Shown here piece by piece: positions 1-8,232 of a stretch of DNA of 64,000 nucleotides (its first letter is position 1; the number at the start of each line of letters is the position of its first letter). This DNA is from Geotalea toluenoxydans JCM 15764. Its GTDB lineage: Bacteria; Desulfobacterota; Desulfuromonadia; Geobacterales; Geobacteraceae. The notes under the pieces are model-generated. The model did no database searches. It saw nothing but the letters and a program-made list of their open reading frames with translations, and was not told the DNA's origin. The stretch is taken from NCBI RefSeq assembly GCF_001311985.1, contig NZ_BBCJ01000019.1, positions 21,835 through 85,834 of the forward strand, written 5' to 3'. The position numbers and the translations under genes are program-made.

Positions 1-1
1 C

Positions 2-478
2 GGATTCATCACTTCCGGCGTCGGTTACCGCCCGGACCCGTTCGGCAGCGGCCGCATGGTCTATCACAACGGCTACGACATCGCCGTGCCCCTCGGTACC
101 CCGGTCTATCCCACCCAGGCGGGCACCGTCTATTTTGCCGGCTCATACAAGGGCTATGGCAACCTGGTGGCAGTGGACCACCAAAACGGCTATGTCACCT
201 TTTATGGCCACAATTCAGAGGTAAAGGTAACGGTGGGGCAGAAGGTGGATACAACCACCGTGATTGCCCTGGCCGGCAGCACCGGCAGGTCCACGGGTCC
301 CCATGTGCACTACGAGGTACGGCAGGTGCCGGGATATGCCAAACAGCGGCGCGAACAGCTGGAGGCGGGGTTGAAGCAGGCGATGCAGGAAAAAATAGAC
401 GGGTGGGTTGAGGATTACGTTGCCGGCAAGGGGGGACCCGAACCGGAGAAGATCATGCCTGAGGATGCGGCCGAATAG
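2..478 (+). CDS. M23-family peptidase (LytM-like), C-terminal part
   Basis: The reading frame is open from the window edge, so the gene starts upstream. The visible 158 residues begin with a conserved turn (GVGYRPDPFG) leading into the zinc site: His of HNGYD with the Asp four residues on, and HVH near residue 102. This is the LytM/M23 metallopeptidase fold, which cleaves peptidoglycan cross-bridges outside the inner membrane. The last 40 residues are a charged, Glu/Lys-rich tail. No signal peptide can be seen because the N terminus is missing. It converges with the next gene on the other strand, 20 bases away. Family is secure; whether it is an active hydrolase or an EnvC/NlpD-type activator cannot be decided from this part. 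Confidence 0.85.
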   Translation, partial: GFITSGVGYRPDPFGSGRMVYHNGYDIAVPLGTPVYPTQAGTVYFAGSYKGYGNLVAVDHQNGYVTFYGHNSEVKVTVGQKVDTTTVIALAGSTGRSTGPHVHYEVRQVPGYAKQRREQLEAGLKQAMQEKIDGWVEDYVAGKGGPEPEKIMPEDAAE

Positions 479-497
479 CGCCCCGTTGCAACGTTGG

Positions 498-875
498 TTA
501 TCGCAGTAATTCTTCTTTCACTTTTTCATCGATCAAACTATCTTCAATGGCTTCCCGGGCCCAGCTGTCCCTGCTCTGGGCGATGACCCGCGCCGCTCCC
601 TCGGCCACAGCCGGAACGGGGCTCCACAAAGCATTGCGAATGATGCGCAGCTCATGGTCTTCCCCCTTCTTGCCGACGGCCAGTTGTCGACAGTTGCTGC
701 AAAGCAGCGCCACGTCTTCTTGGGTCAATTCGGCCCGGTTTCCGTATTCCCATGGGCGCAGGTCTTCCTTTCCCTCGCACCATTCGCAGGCGAACTTTGC
801 CCGCTTGGCCAAGGCCTTGCCCATGGCGGCGATGATCTCCTGCCGTTCCTTGTTTGACTGGTACCCTTTGGCCAT
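498..875 (-). CDS. Small zinc-ribbon protein, PhnA-like N-terminal motif
   Basis: A 125-residue cytoplasmic protein with two CxxC pairs: CEWC near residue 30 and CSNC near residue 59, about 25 residues apart. The sequence around them (KRAKFACEWC, then LLCSNCRQL) resembles the zinc ribbon of PhnA-type proteins or an HNH-like knuckle. The C-terminal half is helical and charged and carries no recognised motif. The gene sits 16 bases downstream of the next reverse-strand gene and probably shares its transcript. Zinc binding is a reasonable inference from the Cys spacing; the function is unknown. Confidence 0.7.
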   Translation of the reverse strand: MAKGYQSNKERQEIIAAMGKALAKRAKFACEWCEGKEDLRPWEYGNRAELTQEDVALLCSNCRQLAVGKKGEDHELRIIRNALWSPVPAVAEGAARVIAQSRDSWAREAIEDSLIDEKVKEELLR

Positions 876-891
876 GATGCTCCTTCCGCTG

Positions 892-1236
892 CTATTTGCA
901 GCTGCAGTCGAAGTCCCAGGTGCATGAATTGTAGGTTTTGATGCAGTTGCCGTTCTTGTCGTAAACGAGGCATTCGGGTGTGCAGCACATGCAACCCTGC
1001 AACTTCATGCTTGCGCCTGACGGCTGCTTCAGCTGAATATCGTTGGCGAAGCGAGCCACTTCACGTCCATCCTGGTCGACGATGGCATTGCCGTCGGCGG
1101 AGATGCGCAGTTCCTTTTTTTCCACCACCTGTTTTGCTGTAGCCGGTTCTGCAGCAATGGCCCATGATGCTCCCACACAAAAGACGAAGAGTGCTGCAAT
1201 CATCATTATGCCCATCGAAAAGATCTTGTTGTTCAT
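892..1236 (-). CDS. Small secreted Cys-rich protein
   Basis: A 114-residue protein that starts with a clear signal peptide (MNNKIFSMGIMMIAALF, cleavage likely after AIAAE near residue 30). The mature part has seven cysteines, clustered as CMCC, then CLVYDKNGNC, then CTWDFDCSCK at the very C terminus. None is in a CXXCH heme motif, so disulfides or metal binding are more likely. I do not recognise the family. It is transcribed with the zinc-ribbon gene just downstream. Confidence 0.65.
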   Translation of the reverse strand: MNNKIFSMGIMMIAALFVFCVGASWAIAAEPATAKQVVEKKELRISADGNAIVDQDGREVARFANDIQLKQPSGASMKLQGCMCCTPECLVYDKNGNCIKTYNSCTWDFDCSCK

Positions 1237-1367
1237 GTTTCCTCTCCCTCGTTAGAATGATTGGTCTTACATGAAAAATCGCTTACCTTCATATACCCCG
1301 GGGACCATGGTGTCAAGAAGTTCTAAGGAATGGCCCTGTTGGTCAAGCAGCTAAATCAGGGTCATCG

Positions 1368-2488
1368 TTAAGTGTTCCTTGTTTCATGGTCTTTTTCCGG
1401 GCTTGTGGCTGCATCATCGGCTTCGTTTTCGGCGGCCGGAGCGGCAATTGCTTTGAGAAGCTCGGTGAAGTCTACGACATTGTCCTGTCCCGGTGCCATG
1501 GTAAAGCTTGGTGCGCCGTAATTGCTGAAGGTGCTCACATTGGCGATTCCCACGCGATAGAGCCCCTTCCGGTCAGCCACGTCGTATTGCCCCTCCACAA
1601 AGGACACATGCCCCGACGAAGCAACGCCCACATCGAAGCGGGCAGTCAGGGAGAATTTTTCCATGACATCACCCATCATCTTCGGGTCGGTGAAGGTAAG
1701 CAGGACGTTGTAGATGTCGTTGGAGATAATCTCCTGTTGATGGAGCGCCTCGGCGACACTGGCCATAGCTCCCAACCCCAAGGCGACGGATTCTGCATAG
1801 CCCAGCTGCACCCGAATGCGCCGGGTCACCCCTGCCTGCTTGTCCTGGTCGGAAAGGGCCTGATCGCTGAAGCAGCTATCCTTAAGTTGCGGCAGTTCCT
1901 TGAGCACGGCAGCCTTGATGGCCTCGTTGATCAAATCCATGTTTTTTCCGCTGAGGAGATCAAGGCCGACAAGGTTGGCCAGCTGGGGTTTCCTGGCGGC
2001 TCCTTCCTGCAAAAGTTTGTTGAGGTCGATGCGGACCAGCTTCCCTTTGGTTGATGGAGCCTGCGGGAAGAGGGTTTCCAGGACTGTTGTGTAGATAGAA
2101 GTGCCCACATAGACCGTCTGTGTCCCGTAATCCACCAGCATCGGCACCTTGATGGCGAATTCCACGTTGTCCCTGTCGTAGCGCAGGGCGTAGAGCACCT
2201 GGGACTTCTTTGCCTTCATGTCCACGGCCCCATCCACGTTGATGGAGAGGCTGCGGATCACCTCGACGCCCGTCTCGAGCGCCAGCTTGGTTTTCTTGGA
2301 CGGAGTTACGGACGGCACTTTCTCGGGCAGGGTCAAATCGGTGATCCGGCTTTTTGAGCTGTAGTTGAACCCCGGGGCCGAGAAGCTCTTCGTGACCGCC
2401 TGGGTCAGGTCCTCGCGGGGGGCAGGGTGTGGGCACATCCGCCGATGCAGATTGCCGATAATAAGATGCCGATCAGGTGTTTTTGCAT
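1368..2488 (-). CDS. Outer-membrane-type lipoprotein, frame broken near 2420
   Basis: The body, about 340 residues, is one open frame ending at 1368, but the true N terminus lies one frame away. It starts at ATG 2488, reads MQKHLIGILLSAICIGGC (a lipoprotein signal with lipobox IGGC), then hits a stop after ARTstop. Adding one C to the six-C run at 2417-2422 joins the two parts into LPPREDLTQAV and restores a lipoprotein of about 373 residues. The body has alternating hydrophobic/polar stretches and no motif I recognise. The ATG is preceded by GAGGA. ATG 2500 in the same frame is an alternative start. The gene follows another secreted-protein gene by about 40 bases. Confidence 0.6.
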
Positions 2489-2529
2489 GTGTGTCCTCAT
2501 TGGCCTTGAATGGTTTTGCTGCTGCTCGA

Positions 2530-3093
2530 CTATTTTCTTCTTGCTCCCCCTGGGGCTTTGGCCGGATCGTCCGTAAAGACGAGCGTGCCGCTCTCGTCTG
2601 TTCCGGCATACACGTCGGTCTGACTCCGGGAGCGAGCGCTCGTGGGAGCTACGTATACGCCAGTCGGATTCCAGGAGGGAGCCGGTTCGGGGGCTACGGG
2701 TAAGTCAGTCTGATTAAATGAGGGAGCCATCTCGGGAGCTATGGTTTCGACTTCCGTGGGTGCAACAGGCGGTTCGCCGGCCCGGGAGACTCCGGGAACG
2801 AATCGGATTTCCGGAAATAAACGGTCCAGGCTATTGGAGCGGAAGTTCGGTAGAGGGGGACAATCCTGATACGATATCTGCTCGCCAATATCCAGCCGTG
2901 TCAGCAAAACCCCAAGCCAAGTTTCCCGTGACCCCTCCCGACAGCGAATGAAAGAATAACCGCCGGAGTCCAGGACTTCTTGTACGGTGCAGGTGCGGAT
3001 GCCGTACCGCTCCCCGGCAGCAGCGTTTTGTGCCAGGAAGAGCGGAAGGATGATGAGTAGGGCCAATGCGTTCAGAATGTTTGTCTTGGTCAT
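2530..3093 (-). CDS. Secreted protein with short proline-rich repeats
   Basis: Start placed at ATG 3093 because it begins a classical signal peptide (MTKTNILNALALLIILPLFL, cleavage near AAAGE); the frame extends further upstream without one. The mature N-terminal 75 residues hold three Cys and the phrase ETWLGVLLTRL, loosely like small SH3-like periplasmic proteins. The middle repeats a Val-Ala-Pro / Gln-Thr-Asp pattern about four times in low-complexity sequence. The C terminus (GTLVFTDDP) resembles DUF4124-type tails. Function unknown. The following lipoprotein gene starts about 40 bases downstream on the same strand. Confidence 0.6.
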   Translation of the reverse strand: MTKTNILNALALLIILPLFLAQNAAAGERYGIRTCTVQEVLDSGGYSFIRCREGSRETWLGVLLTRLDIGEQISYQDCPPLPNFRSNSLDRLFPEIRFVPGVSRAGEPPVAPTEVETIAPEMAPSFNQTDLPVAPEPAPSWNPTGVYVAPTSARSRSQTDVYAGTDESGTLVFTDDPAKAPGGARRK

Positions 3094-3175
3094 GGGCAAT
3101 CCTTTTGGGGAGCAGCTTTGCCGGCCGCCCCTGTTTCTTCTTTCACTCAAGGTGGGGAGGCAGCGCGGGCAGATC

Positions 3176-3688
3176 TTACAGAGCATGCTTTAAAGGGTCG
3201 AGTGTACAGGGCCGGCACGCCATCACTTTTAAAGGCAGATAAACATCCGTGATCATCTCTTCTTCCCTCACATTTGGCCCCACGTTCACATAGTGAAATA
3301 TCATCGGGAAATCACCGACCGACTCGCCGCTTTGAGGCAACCACGTTTCATAGATATAGCCGGCGGCCTGGTTGTTCAAGCGGGACCCTACGTTTCTTGC
3401 GCGGGCGCAACGCATGGCCGGGATCAGCTTTTTCCTGATGCCGTAAGGATTGGGGCCGACGTCTTCTTCCACCGAGAGGCAGAAATCCACATGGTGCATT
3501 GACGCCGGCGTGTTACGCGGGTCGGCGTAGTGAAGTCCATAGTTACGGTACTTCGACTGATCCAGCAGACGGTTTTCGAGCTTCCACGCGATCAGCTTTT
3601 GCGCAGTCTCGTGTTCGAGCGCCGGTGGGCCGTGATGCTCTATAAAAGCAACTTTTGTTTCAGGAAATGTGACTATTTCTACTTTCAT
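3176..3688 (-). CDS. GyrI-like / AraC effector-binding domain protein
   Basis: A 170-residue stand-alone GyrI-like domain. The first residues (MKVEIVTFPETKVAFIEHHG) match the opening strand of the SbmC/GyrI small-molecule-binding fold. Later parts (GYIYETWLPQSG, then FPMIFHYVNVGP, then DVYLPLK) match its last strands. There is no DNA-binding domain, so it is a free ligand-binding or gyrase-modulating protein rather than an AraC regulator. The start at 3688 is chosen over the in-frame ATG at 3703 because GAGAGG lies just ahead of it. Ligand unknown. Confidence 0.8.
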   Translation of the reverse strand: MKVEIVTFPETKVAFIEHHGPPALEHETAQKLIAWKLENRLLDQSKYRNYGLHYADPRNTPASMHHVDFCLSVEEDVGPNPYGIRKKLIPAMRCARARNVGSRLNNQAAGYIYETWLPQSGESVGDFPMIFHYVNVGPNVREEEMITDVYLPLKVMACRPCTLDPLKHAL

Positions 3689-3703
3689 GCAGTAACCTCT
3701 CAT

Positions 3704-4037
3704 AGGTATGCCAGCAGGGGCTGTAGCGTCTATACCTCAGGCGAATTTACATATTGTGTCTTTGGCAGTTCCTTTAGATCAAGGAGTGAAAATCCAGCAA
3801 TGGAATAGGTGGCAGAATACCCGATTTTGTTCTTCTGATAGATTAAAAGAAGCTTGTCGTTGCCGATTTGAGAAACGTTTATAAATCTGTCGACTTTAGG
3901 AGCAATGACCTTAGACGCGACCCTTTTACTTGTCCCCAAAATCGTCAGGGTCTATTTTTGCCCTTGACGGACGGGGGGCTTATAAGGGTTGAATTGTTCT
4001 TTGCGGCAATTGCACTTAGATTTACCTCGCAATGTCA
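3704..4037. other. Gene-poor, AT-rich stretch
   Basis: No convincing gene. One 69-codon reverse frame (3730-3939) has protein-like composition but no recognised motif and no good ribosome site. It may be the remnant of a larger gene. The stretch marks the change from GC-rich chromosome to the AT-rich Shedu region. Confidence 0.4.
3730..3939 (-). CDS. Possible small hypothetical protein or gene remnant
   Basis: A 69-residue frame containing a plausible amphipathic/hydrophobic core (KLLLIYQKNKIGYSATYSIAGF). There is no Shine-Dalgarno sequence at the ATG, no neighbour close enough to suggest an operon, and no family I know. It could equally be chance. Listed only because it lies at the edge of a probable acquired segment. 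Confidence 0.25.
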   Translation of the reverse strand: MGTSKRVASKVIAPKVDRFINVSQIGNDKLLLIYQKNKIGYSATYSIAGFSLLDLKELPKTQYVNSPEV

Positions 4038-5495
4038 TTAAAACAAGTCTTGTGTTTCTTCCTCCTTCGCTTTACCTGCAACAAACAACTGATGAATTTG
4101 CCTGACCTTATCCAGCATCTCATCGTAGGTGATGATCTGCACATCCTTGAGAGAATGTCTTATAAACTCAAAAGATTTCTTTTCATGGTTGTCTGCTGGG
4201 GATCTACCTATGATCACAACGCATTGAACGTTGAATGCGTGAAAGTCATTCCACCCCGATTGATATGCCAAATTAGTAAAGTTGTTCTGTAACTGAAATT
4301 TTTGGTCTTGTACTTGGGCAATCGCACCGCCCAATTCCTTGCTATTTCGAAAGAGATTTGTACGATATTCGACGCTGCTGAGGAGAGCTGAGTCTGGCTT
4401 CTTGATTTCAAAGACTGCGAGATTTCCGGTAAATCGATTCGAAACTAAGAAATCAGTGATTTTGGTGCCAATGCCACGAATGTCGGCTCCTCCGACATGG
4501 GCCTGATCTTGAACTAGGGTGACGGGATAAGAAAATGCGAGAGTGAGGACAAAGCTGTTATCCATGAAGAATTTTTGCCAGTGAGTCTCGGACAAATTCT
4601 TAGAAAGCATTTCTTCAATAGTGGAAATAATCTGACCCAATGTGACAGATTCAATATCTGTTTTTAACTGGAGCAATGCATTGTGATGATCTTTCACAAG
4701 TTCTTCTTTATTACCCTGAACCAAGCGGATCATTGATTCTTGATCTCTTTTGCCAAGCTTAACCTTGTTATCCAAAGAATTTAACAATTCATAGATGGCA
4801 CCCGCCTTAGGCCTCTTTGTCTGTATCGGGTATTTTTGAGGATCGTGTTTACGAAGAATATTTGCGTAACACAACAACAGCTTGTCGCCGCGTGCTTCCC
4901 TTTGATATCGCCTAGAAATGTTATCAATTGTACGCCGCAGGGTCTGGTAATCTCTCATGTTAAAAAAGTAGATATCACCTTCCGCTCGCGTTATCTCGGT
5001 CTTGGAGAAAACAATATGTTCTATGCCTTCAATGTTTGCTATGCTTTCGATCAGAAAGCGGTATTCCCATTTTAGCCCAAGGCCATACTGAAACTGCTTT
5101 GAAAAACCTTCTGGGAAGTGTTCCAACATTTCTTTAACTGCTTCAGGCTCCTCTATCCAGCCTTGGTCGAACCAGTCCAACGTCAAACTTGTTATACGAC
5201 CGTACTTCGGTTGAAGATAGTCAGGTTTGTCTCTGCGAACGTTAATCGGATAGGTCACGACAAAACTTTGAAAAATTTCGATTATAAGAATTTTATCCTT
5301 ATTGGCCTCACTCCATGAATGCCCCTCAGCTAGCGAATCTTCATTGATCGCCACGAAATAAACCCTGACAGAAGGCGGCTCTGTGTCCTCTTCCACCAAC
5401 ATCACAGGTTCCCAAGGGTTTTCTGGTTCTGTCCTCTCCTGCAAAGCGGGTATTATAGGGATACTGCTTTCAATAACTAGGTTTTCCGGCATCAT
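4038..5495 (-). CDS. sduA: Shedu-type anti-phage nuclease (DUF4263)
   Basis: A 485-residue protein. The last 180 residues form a DUF4263/SduA domain: SETHWQKFF near residue 303, then a PD-(D/E)xK nuclease core with Asp349 (TDFLVSN) and Glu364-Ile-Lys366 (VFEIKKP), then a Gln-rich helix (AIAQVQDQKFQLQ) and a CVVIIGRSP strand. Shedu is a single-gene defence system whose C-terminal domain cuts DNA; variable N-terminal domains are thought to sense the trigger. The N-terminal 290 residues here are unrecognised. GGAGGGA precedes ATG 5495. The gene is visibly richer in A and T than its neighbours and lies alone between unrelated genes, as expected for acquired defence DNA. All three nuclease residues are present, so it should be active. 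Confidence 0.85.
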   Translation of the reverse strand: MMPENLVIESSIPIIPALQERTEPENPWEPVMLVEEDTEPPSVRVYFVAINEDSLAEGHSWSEANKDKILIIEIFQSFVVTYPINVRRDKPDYLQPKYGRITSLTLDWFDQGWIEEPEAVKEMLEHFPEGFSKQFQYGLGLKWEYRFLIESIANIEGIEHIVFSKTEITRAEGDIYFFNMRDYQTLRRTIDNISRRYQREARGDKLLLCYANILRKHDPQKYPIQTKRPKAGAIYELLNSLDNKVKLGKRDQESMIRLVQGNKEELVKDHHNALLQLKTDIESVTLGQIISTIEEMLSKNLSETHWQKFFMDNSFVLTLAFSYPVTLVQDQAHVGGADIRGIGTKITDFLVSNRFTGNLAVFEIKKPDSALLSSVEYRTNLFRNSKELGGAIAQVQDQKFQLQNNFTNLAYQSGWNDFHAFNVQCVVIIGRSPADNHEKKSFEFIRHSLKDVQIITYDEMLDKVRQIHQLFVAGKAKEEETQDLF

Positions 5496-5550
5496 TCCCT
5501 CCGCAGAGAAGCTTGATCAATTAAGGTTTGTCTTTGAAGAAGTGATCGTT

Positions 5551-5572
5551 CAACTAGTCATTGAGCAACTAG
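5551..5572. repeat. Direct repeat CAACTAG upstream of sduA
   Basis: CAACTAG occurs at 5551-5557 and again at 5566-5572, 15 bases apart, that is about one and a half helical turns. It lies between the sduA start and the palindrome at 5580-5607. Possibly part of a regulator-binding region; it could be chance. Confidence 0.3.
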
Positions 5573-5579
5573 CGCCATC

Positions 5580-5607
5580 TACATCTATATCGCCCAATAT
5601 AGATGTA
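5580..5607. promoter_or_regulatory. 11-bp perfect palindrome upstream of sduA
   Basis: TACATCTATAT at 5580-5590 and its exact reverse complement ATATAGATGTA at 5597-5607, separated by CGCCCA. It lies 85 bases before the Shedu start codon. There is no T-run next to it, so it fits a dimeric repressor operator better than a terminator. No regulator gene is adjacent. Confidence 0.5.
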
Positions 5608-5719
5608 AATGGTTTTTCTATACAAGATACCCCTAAGCAGGCGGGCGGTGGTTAAAGTTCTTTTGCTTCATTAGCCGTCCTTCTTGTAACATTTTTAGCT
5701 CTTCATTACCACCACCCAA

Positions 5720-6089
5720 TCAGCAACTCAAACCTACTGCCCCAAATTCCCCCACATCCCCCCCACGCACCTGAAACGAAACCCTGTCATGCCTTGTCCC
5801 ACGCTCATCCGTAAGCACCAGCTCATATCTGCCCGCAGCAGGCTTCCAGCGTCGTCCTTCCTCCCCGGCCGACAGTAGACGTCCATTCAGCGACCATCTG
5901 AGGTCGCTGCTGTTGCCGTTTTCCACTTCGAAAAAGACCAGCTGGTTTTCCGGCGGGATGTCCGGATCGATGGCGATGATGGTCCCTTCGGGGGGTAGCT
6001 GGGGGGGCATGTTTCCCGGAAGTTATCGGCTGTGCCGGTTTGGCCCCGGCCATGATGCGCTCGGCCAGCCGGTGATAGCGATTGCTCAT
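5720..6089 (-). pseudogene. Penicillin-binding protein 1C C-terminal domain fragment
   Basis: The reverse strand encodes a BiPBP_C-type domain: EGTIIAIDPDIPPENQ, then WSLNGRLL, then WKPAAGRYELVLTDERG, then VSFQVRGG. This is the C-terminal domain of PbpC-type bifunctional penicillin-binding proteins, which make peptidoglycan. The transglycosylase and transpeptidase domains are absent, and an in-frame stop lies just ahead of ATG 6089. The remaining frame is itself broken near 6003-6009 in a run of seven C; one more C would join SGKHAPP to QLPPEGT. It appears to be the remnant of a gene cut when the neighbouring AT-rich segment arrived, though a lone small BiPBP_C protein is possible. Confidence 0.6.
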
Positions 6090-6320
6090 CAGTCAAGGGG
6101 CATGAACCACTGCCTCGTATCCTCTGAAAGGATCAGCGTGATCAATGCTCGTATGGTTGATGACGGTAAACATTTTCACAGCCAATGAAAGAGAAAGCCT
6201 GGCCACGACTAAAGATAAAACCATTATGAACTTTTATCAATCGCTACATCTCATTAGCTGTGCCCACGGCAAAGGATGTTAGACTTTCCATAGGTAAGAA
6301 AAGTTAACGGGAGGAACCCC

Positions 6321-7121
6321 ATGGCCAAGGTACAGATCGGCTGCAGCGGCTTCAATTACAACCACTGGCGCGGAAATTTCTATCCTGAAAAGCTGCCCCA
6401 GCGGCTCTGGTTTGCCCATTATTTCTCCGTCTTCTCTACCGTGGAGCTGAACGTCACCTTTTACCGGCTGCCCCAGCTTTCGGTTTTCCAGCACTGGCGG
6501 GAACAAACGCCGGATAATTTCCAGTTCGTCATCAAGGGGAGCCGCTTCATTACCCATATCAAAAAGCTGAAAGAGGTTGAGGAACCCCTGCAGCGTTTTT
6601 TTGAGGCGGCAGCGGGGCTGGGCGACAAGCTGCGGGTGGTGCTCTGGCAGCTGGCGCCCTCCTTTTTCCTGGATCTGGAACGACTTAGCCGATTCCTTGA
6701 GTTGCTGGACCGTTACCCGGTGCGCCATGCCTTCGAGTTCCGCAATGAAAGCTGGTTTAACGATCAGGTGGTGGAGCTCTGCCGTGCCCACAATGCGGCC
6801 TTCTGTCTGGCCGATTGGCCCCAGTATCTATACGAATGGGCGCCGACAGCCGACTTCATATATCTGCGCCGGCATGGCCATGGGGGGGACTATGCCGCCG
6901 ACTATAGCGATGAGGAAATCGCTCTTGATGCGGAACGGATCCGGGGCTATCTCAAAGACGGGCGGGATGTGTTCATTTTCTACAATAACGATGCCCTCGG
7001 GTTCGCACCGAAAAACGCTGTGCGGCTGGCGGAGATATTGAATATTTCGAAAGTTTCAACGCCTGCCTCCCGGCCGCGGCAGGCAAAATCCATTGGAAAA
7101 TCGCGGCAATTTGTGTCTTAA
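6321..7121 (+). CDS. DUF72 family protein (YecE-like)
   Basis: A 266-residue protein with the TIM-barrel-like DUF72 pattern: IGCSGFNYNHWRG at the N terminus, YFSVFSTVELNVTFYRLP, FVIKGSRFITH, HAFEFRNESWF, YLRRHG, and FIFYNNDALGFAPKNA near the C terminus. Family members are common and mostly uncharacterised. The ATG follows GGGAGGAA at good spacing. It is read in the same direction as the MoxR-like gene that starts 49 bases downstream. Identity as DUF72 is firm; the reaction is unknown. Confidence 0.9.
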   Translation: MAKVQIGCSGFNYNHWRGNFYPEKLPQRLWFAHYFSVFSTVELNVTFYRLPQLSVFQHWREQTPDNFQFVIKGSRFITHIKKLKEVEEPLQRFFEAAAGLGDKLRVVLWQLAPSFFLDLERLSRFLELLDRYPVRHAFEFRNESWFNDQVVELCRAHNAAFCLADWPQYLYEWAPTADFIYLRRHGHGGDYAADYSDEEIALDAERIRGYLKDGRDVFIFYNNDALGFAPKNAVRLAEILNISKVSTPASRPRQAKSIGKSRQFVS

Positions 7122-7170
7122 TGTTGAAGCTTTCCCAGTTACCTGCATACGCAAGAGGAAGAAGAAAGTC

Positions 7171-8229
7171 ATGAACGTTGAGCAGATGAAAACGGTTCTC
7201 AAGGAAATTCTCACCAAGACCGATCTCACTCCCTGTGTGGTCGGCCATCGCGGCGTCGGCAAGACCGCCGGCATTATCCAGCTGTGCCGGGAGCTGGGGC
7301 GCAGCTATGTGCCCCTTCGCCTGGGGCAGATGGAGGTTGGGGACCTGGTGGGGATTCCCTACCGGGAGGGGACGGTGATGCACTGGTCGTGCCCTTCCTG
7401 GTGGCCGGAAGACGATGGAGCGGAGACGATCATCCATTGCGACGAGCTGAACCGTGCCCAGCAGGAGGATACCCTGCAGGCCATCTTCCAGTTTGTCGAA
7501 CCGCCTGCGGAGGGGCAGCAACGCGCCCTGCATACCCATAAACTGGGACTGCGCCACAAGGTGGTGGTTACCATCAATCCCCCCGACGGCACTTACCAGG
7601 TGGCGACCCTGGACCGGGCTCTGATCGACCGTATGGTCATGCTCTATGTGGAGAGCGATTACCAGTGCTGGGCCCGCTATGCCACGGCAAGGGAACTGGA
7701 CGGCAGTGTCCGGGGCTTTCTTGCCGGCAATCCCGCTTTCCTGGCCCGGCAGGGGAGTGCGCTGGATATGGATGTGGAGCCGACGGAACGTGGCTGGGAA
7801 ATGGTCAGCACCCTGCGCCGGCGTTGTCGTCTCCCTCGCGAACTGGAGATGGAGGTCTATGCCGGTATCATTGGCAAGGAGGCAGCCGTTTCCTTCCTGC
7901 GCTGGTGTGTCGACCAGGCAGGGCGGCCGGTACCGGCAACGGAGGTGCTTGATAACTGGCCGGCAGTGGTTGATGCCATCTGCAAGCAGCGGGACGATGC
8001 CCAGGCGGCGACCATGAACGAGCTCTTGGGCCTGCTCCAGGTATCACCCTCCCTGACGCTCCCCCAGGAAGAAAATCTGGTTGCCTACCTGGCGTGCCTC
8101 CCTCGCGACATGCGCTTTGCTACCATAAAATCTCTGCTCAAGATCCCCCCCGTGGCTCTTGCCATCAGCCAGGACAAGTACGATACGGTGGTGCTGGACG
8201 CCATCCGTGCCATGAGCGCGGAAGCATAG
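7171..8229 (+). CDS. MoxR-like AAA+ ATPase
   Basis: A 352-residue AAA+ ATPase. Walker A is GHRGVGKT near residue 31, Walker B is IIHCDELNRA near residue 87, and a sensor-like VVVTINPPDGTY follows near residue 130. MoxR ATPases act as chaperones that remodel or load metals into partner proteins and usually sit next to a von Willebrand factor A gene, as here: the partner starts 3 bases after this stop. Start placed at ATG 7171, after GAGGAAGAAG, because the frame upstream overlaps the DUF72 gene. The target is not indicated by the context. Confidence 0.85.
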   Translation: MNVEQMKTVLKEILTKTDLTPCVVGHRGVGKTAGIIQLCRELGRSYVPLRLGQMEVGDLVGIPYREGTVMHWSCPSWWPEDDGAETIIHCDELNRAQQEDTLQAIFQFVEPPAEGQQRALHTHKLGLRHKVVVTINPPDGTYQVATLDRALIDRMVMLYVESDYQCWARYATARELDGSVRGFLAGNPAFLARQGSALDMDVEPTERGWEMVSTLRRRCRLPRELEMEVYAGIIGKEAAVSFLRWCVDQAGRPVPATEVLDNWPAVVDAICKQRDDAQAATMNELLGLLQVSPSLTLPQEENLVAYLACLPRDMRFATIKSLLKIPPVALAISQDKYDTVVLDAIRAMSAEA

Positions 8230-8232
8230 ACG

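Noticed and set aside
6090..6320. Continuation of the penicillin-binding-protein gene upstream of 6089
   Set aside because: The frame has a stop directly ahead of ATG 6089 and no transpeptidase sequence is seen in any frame.
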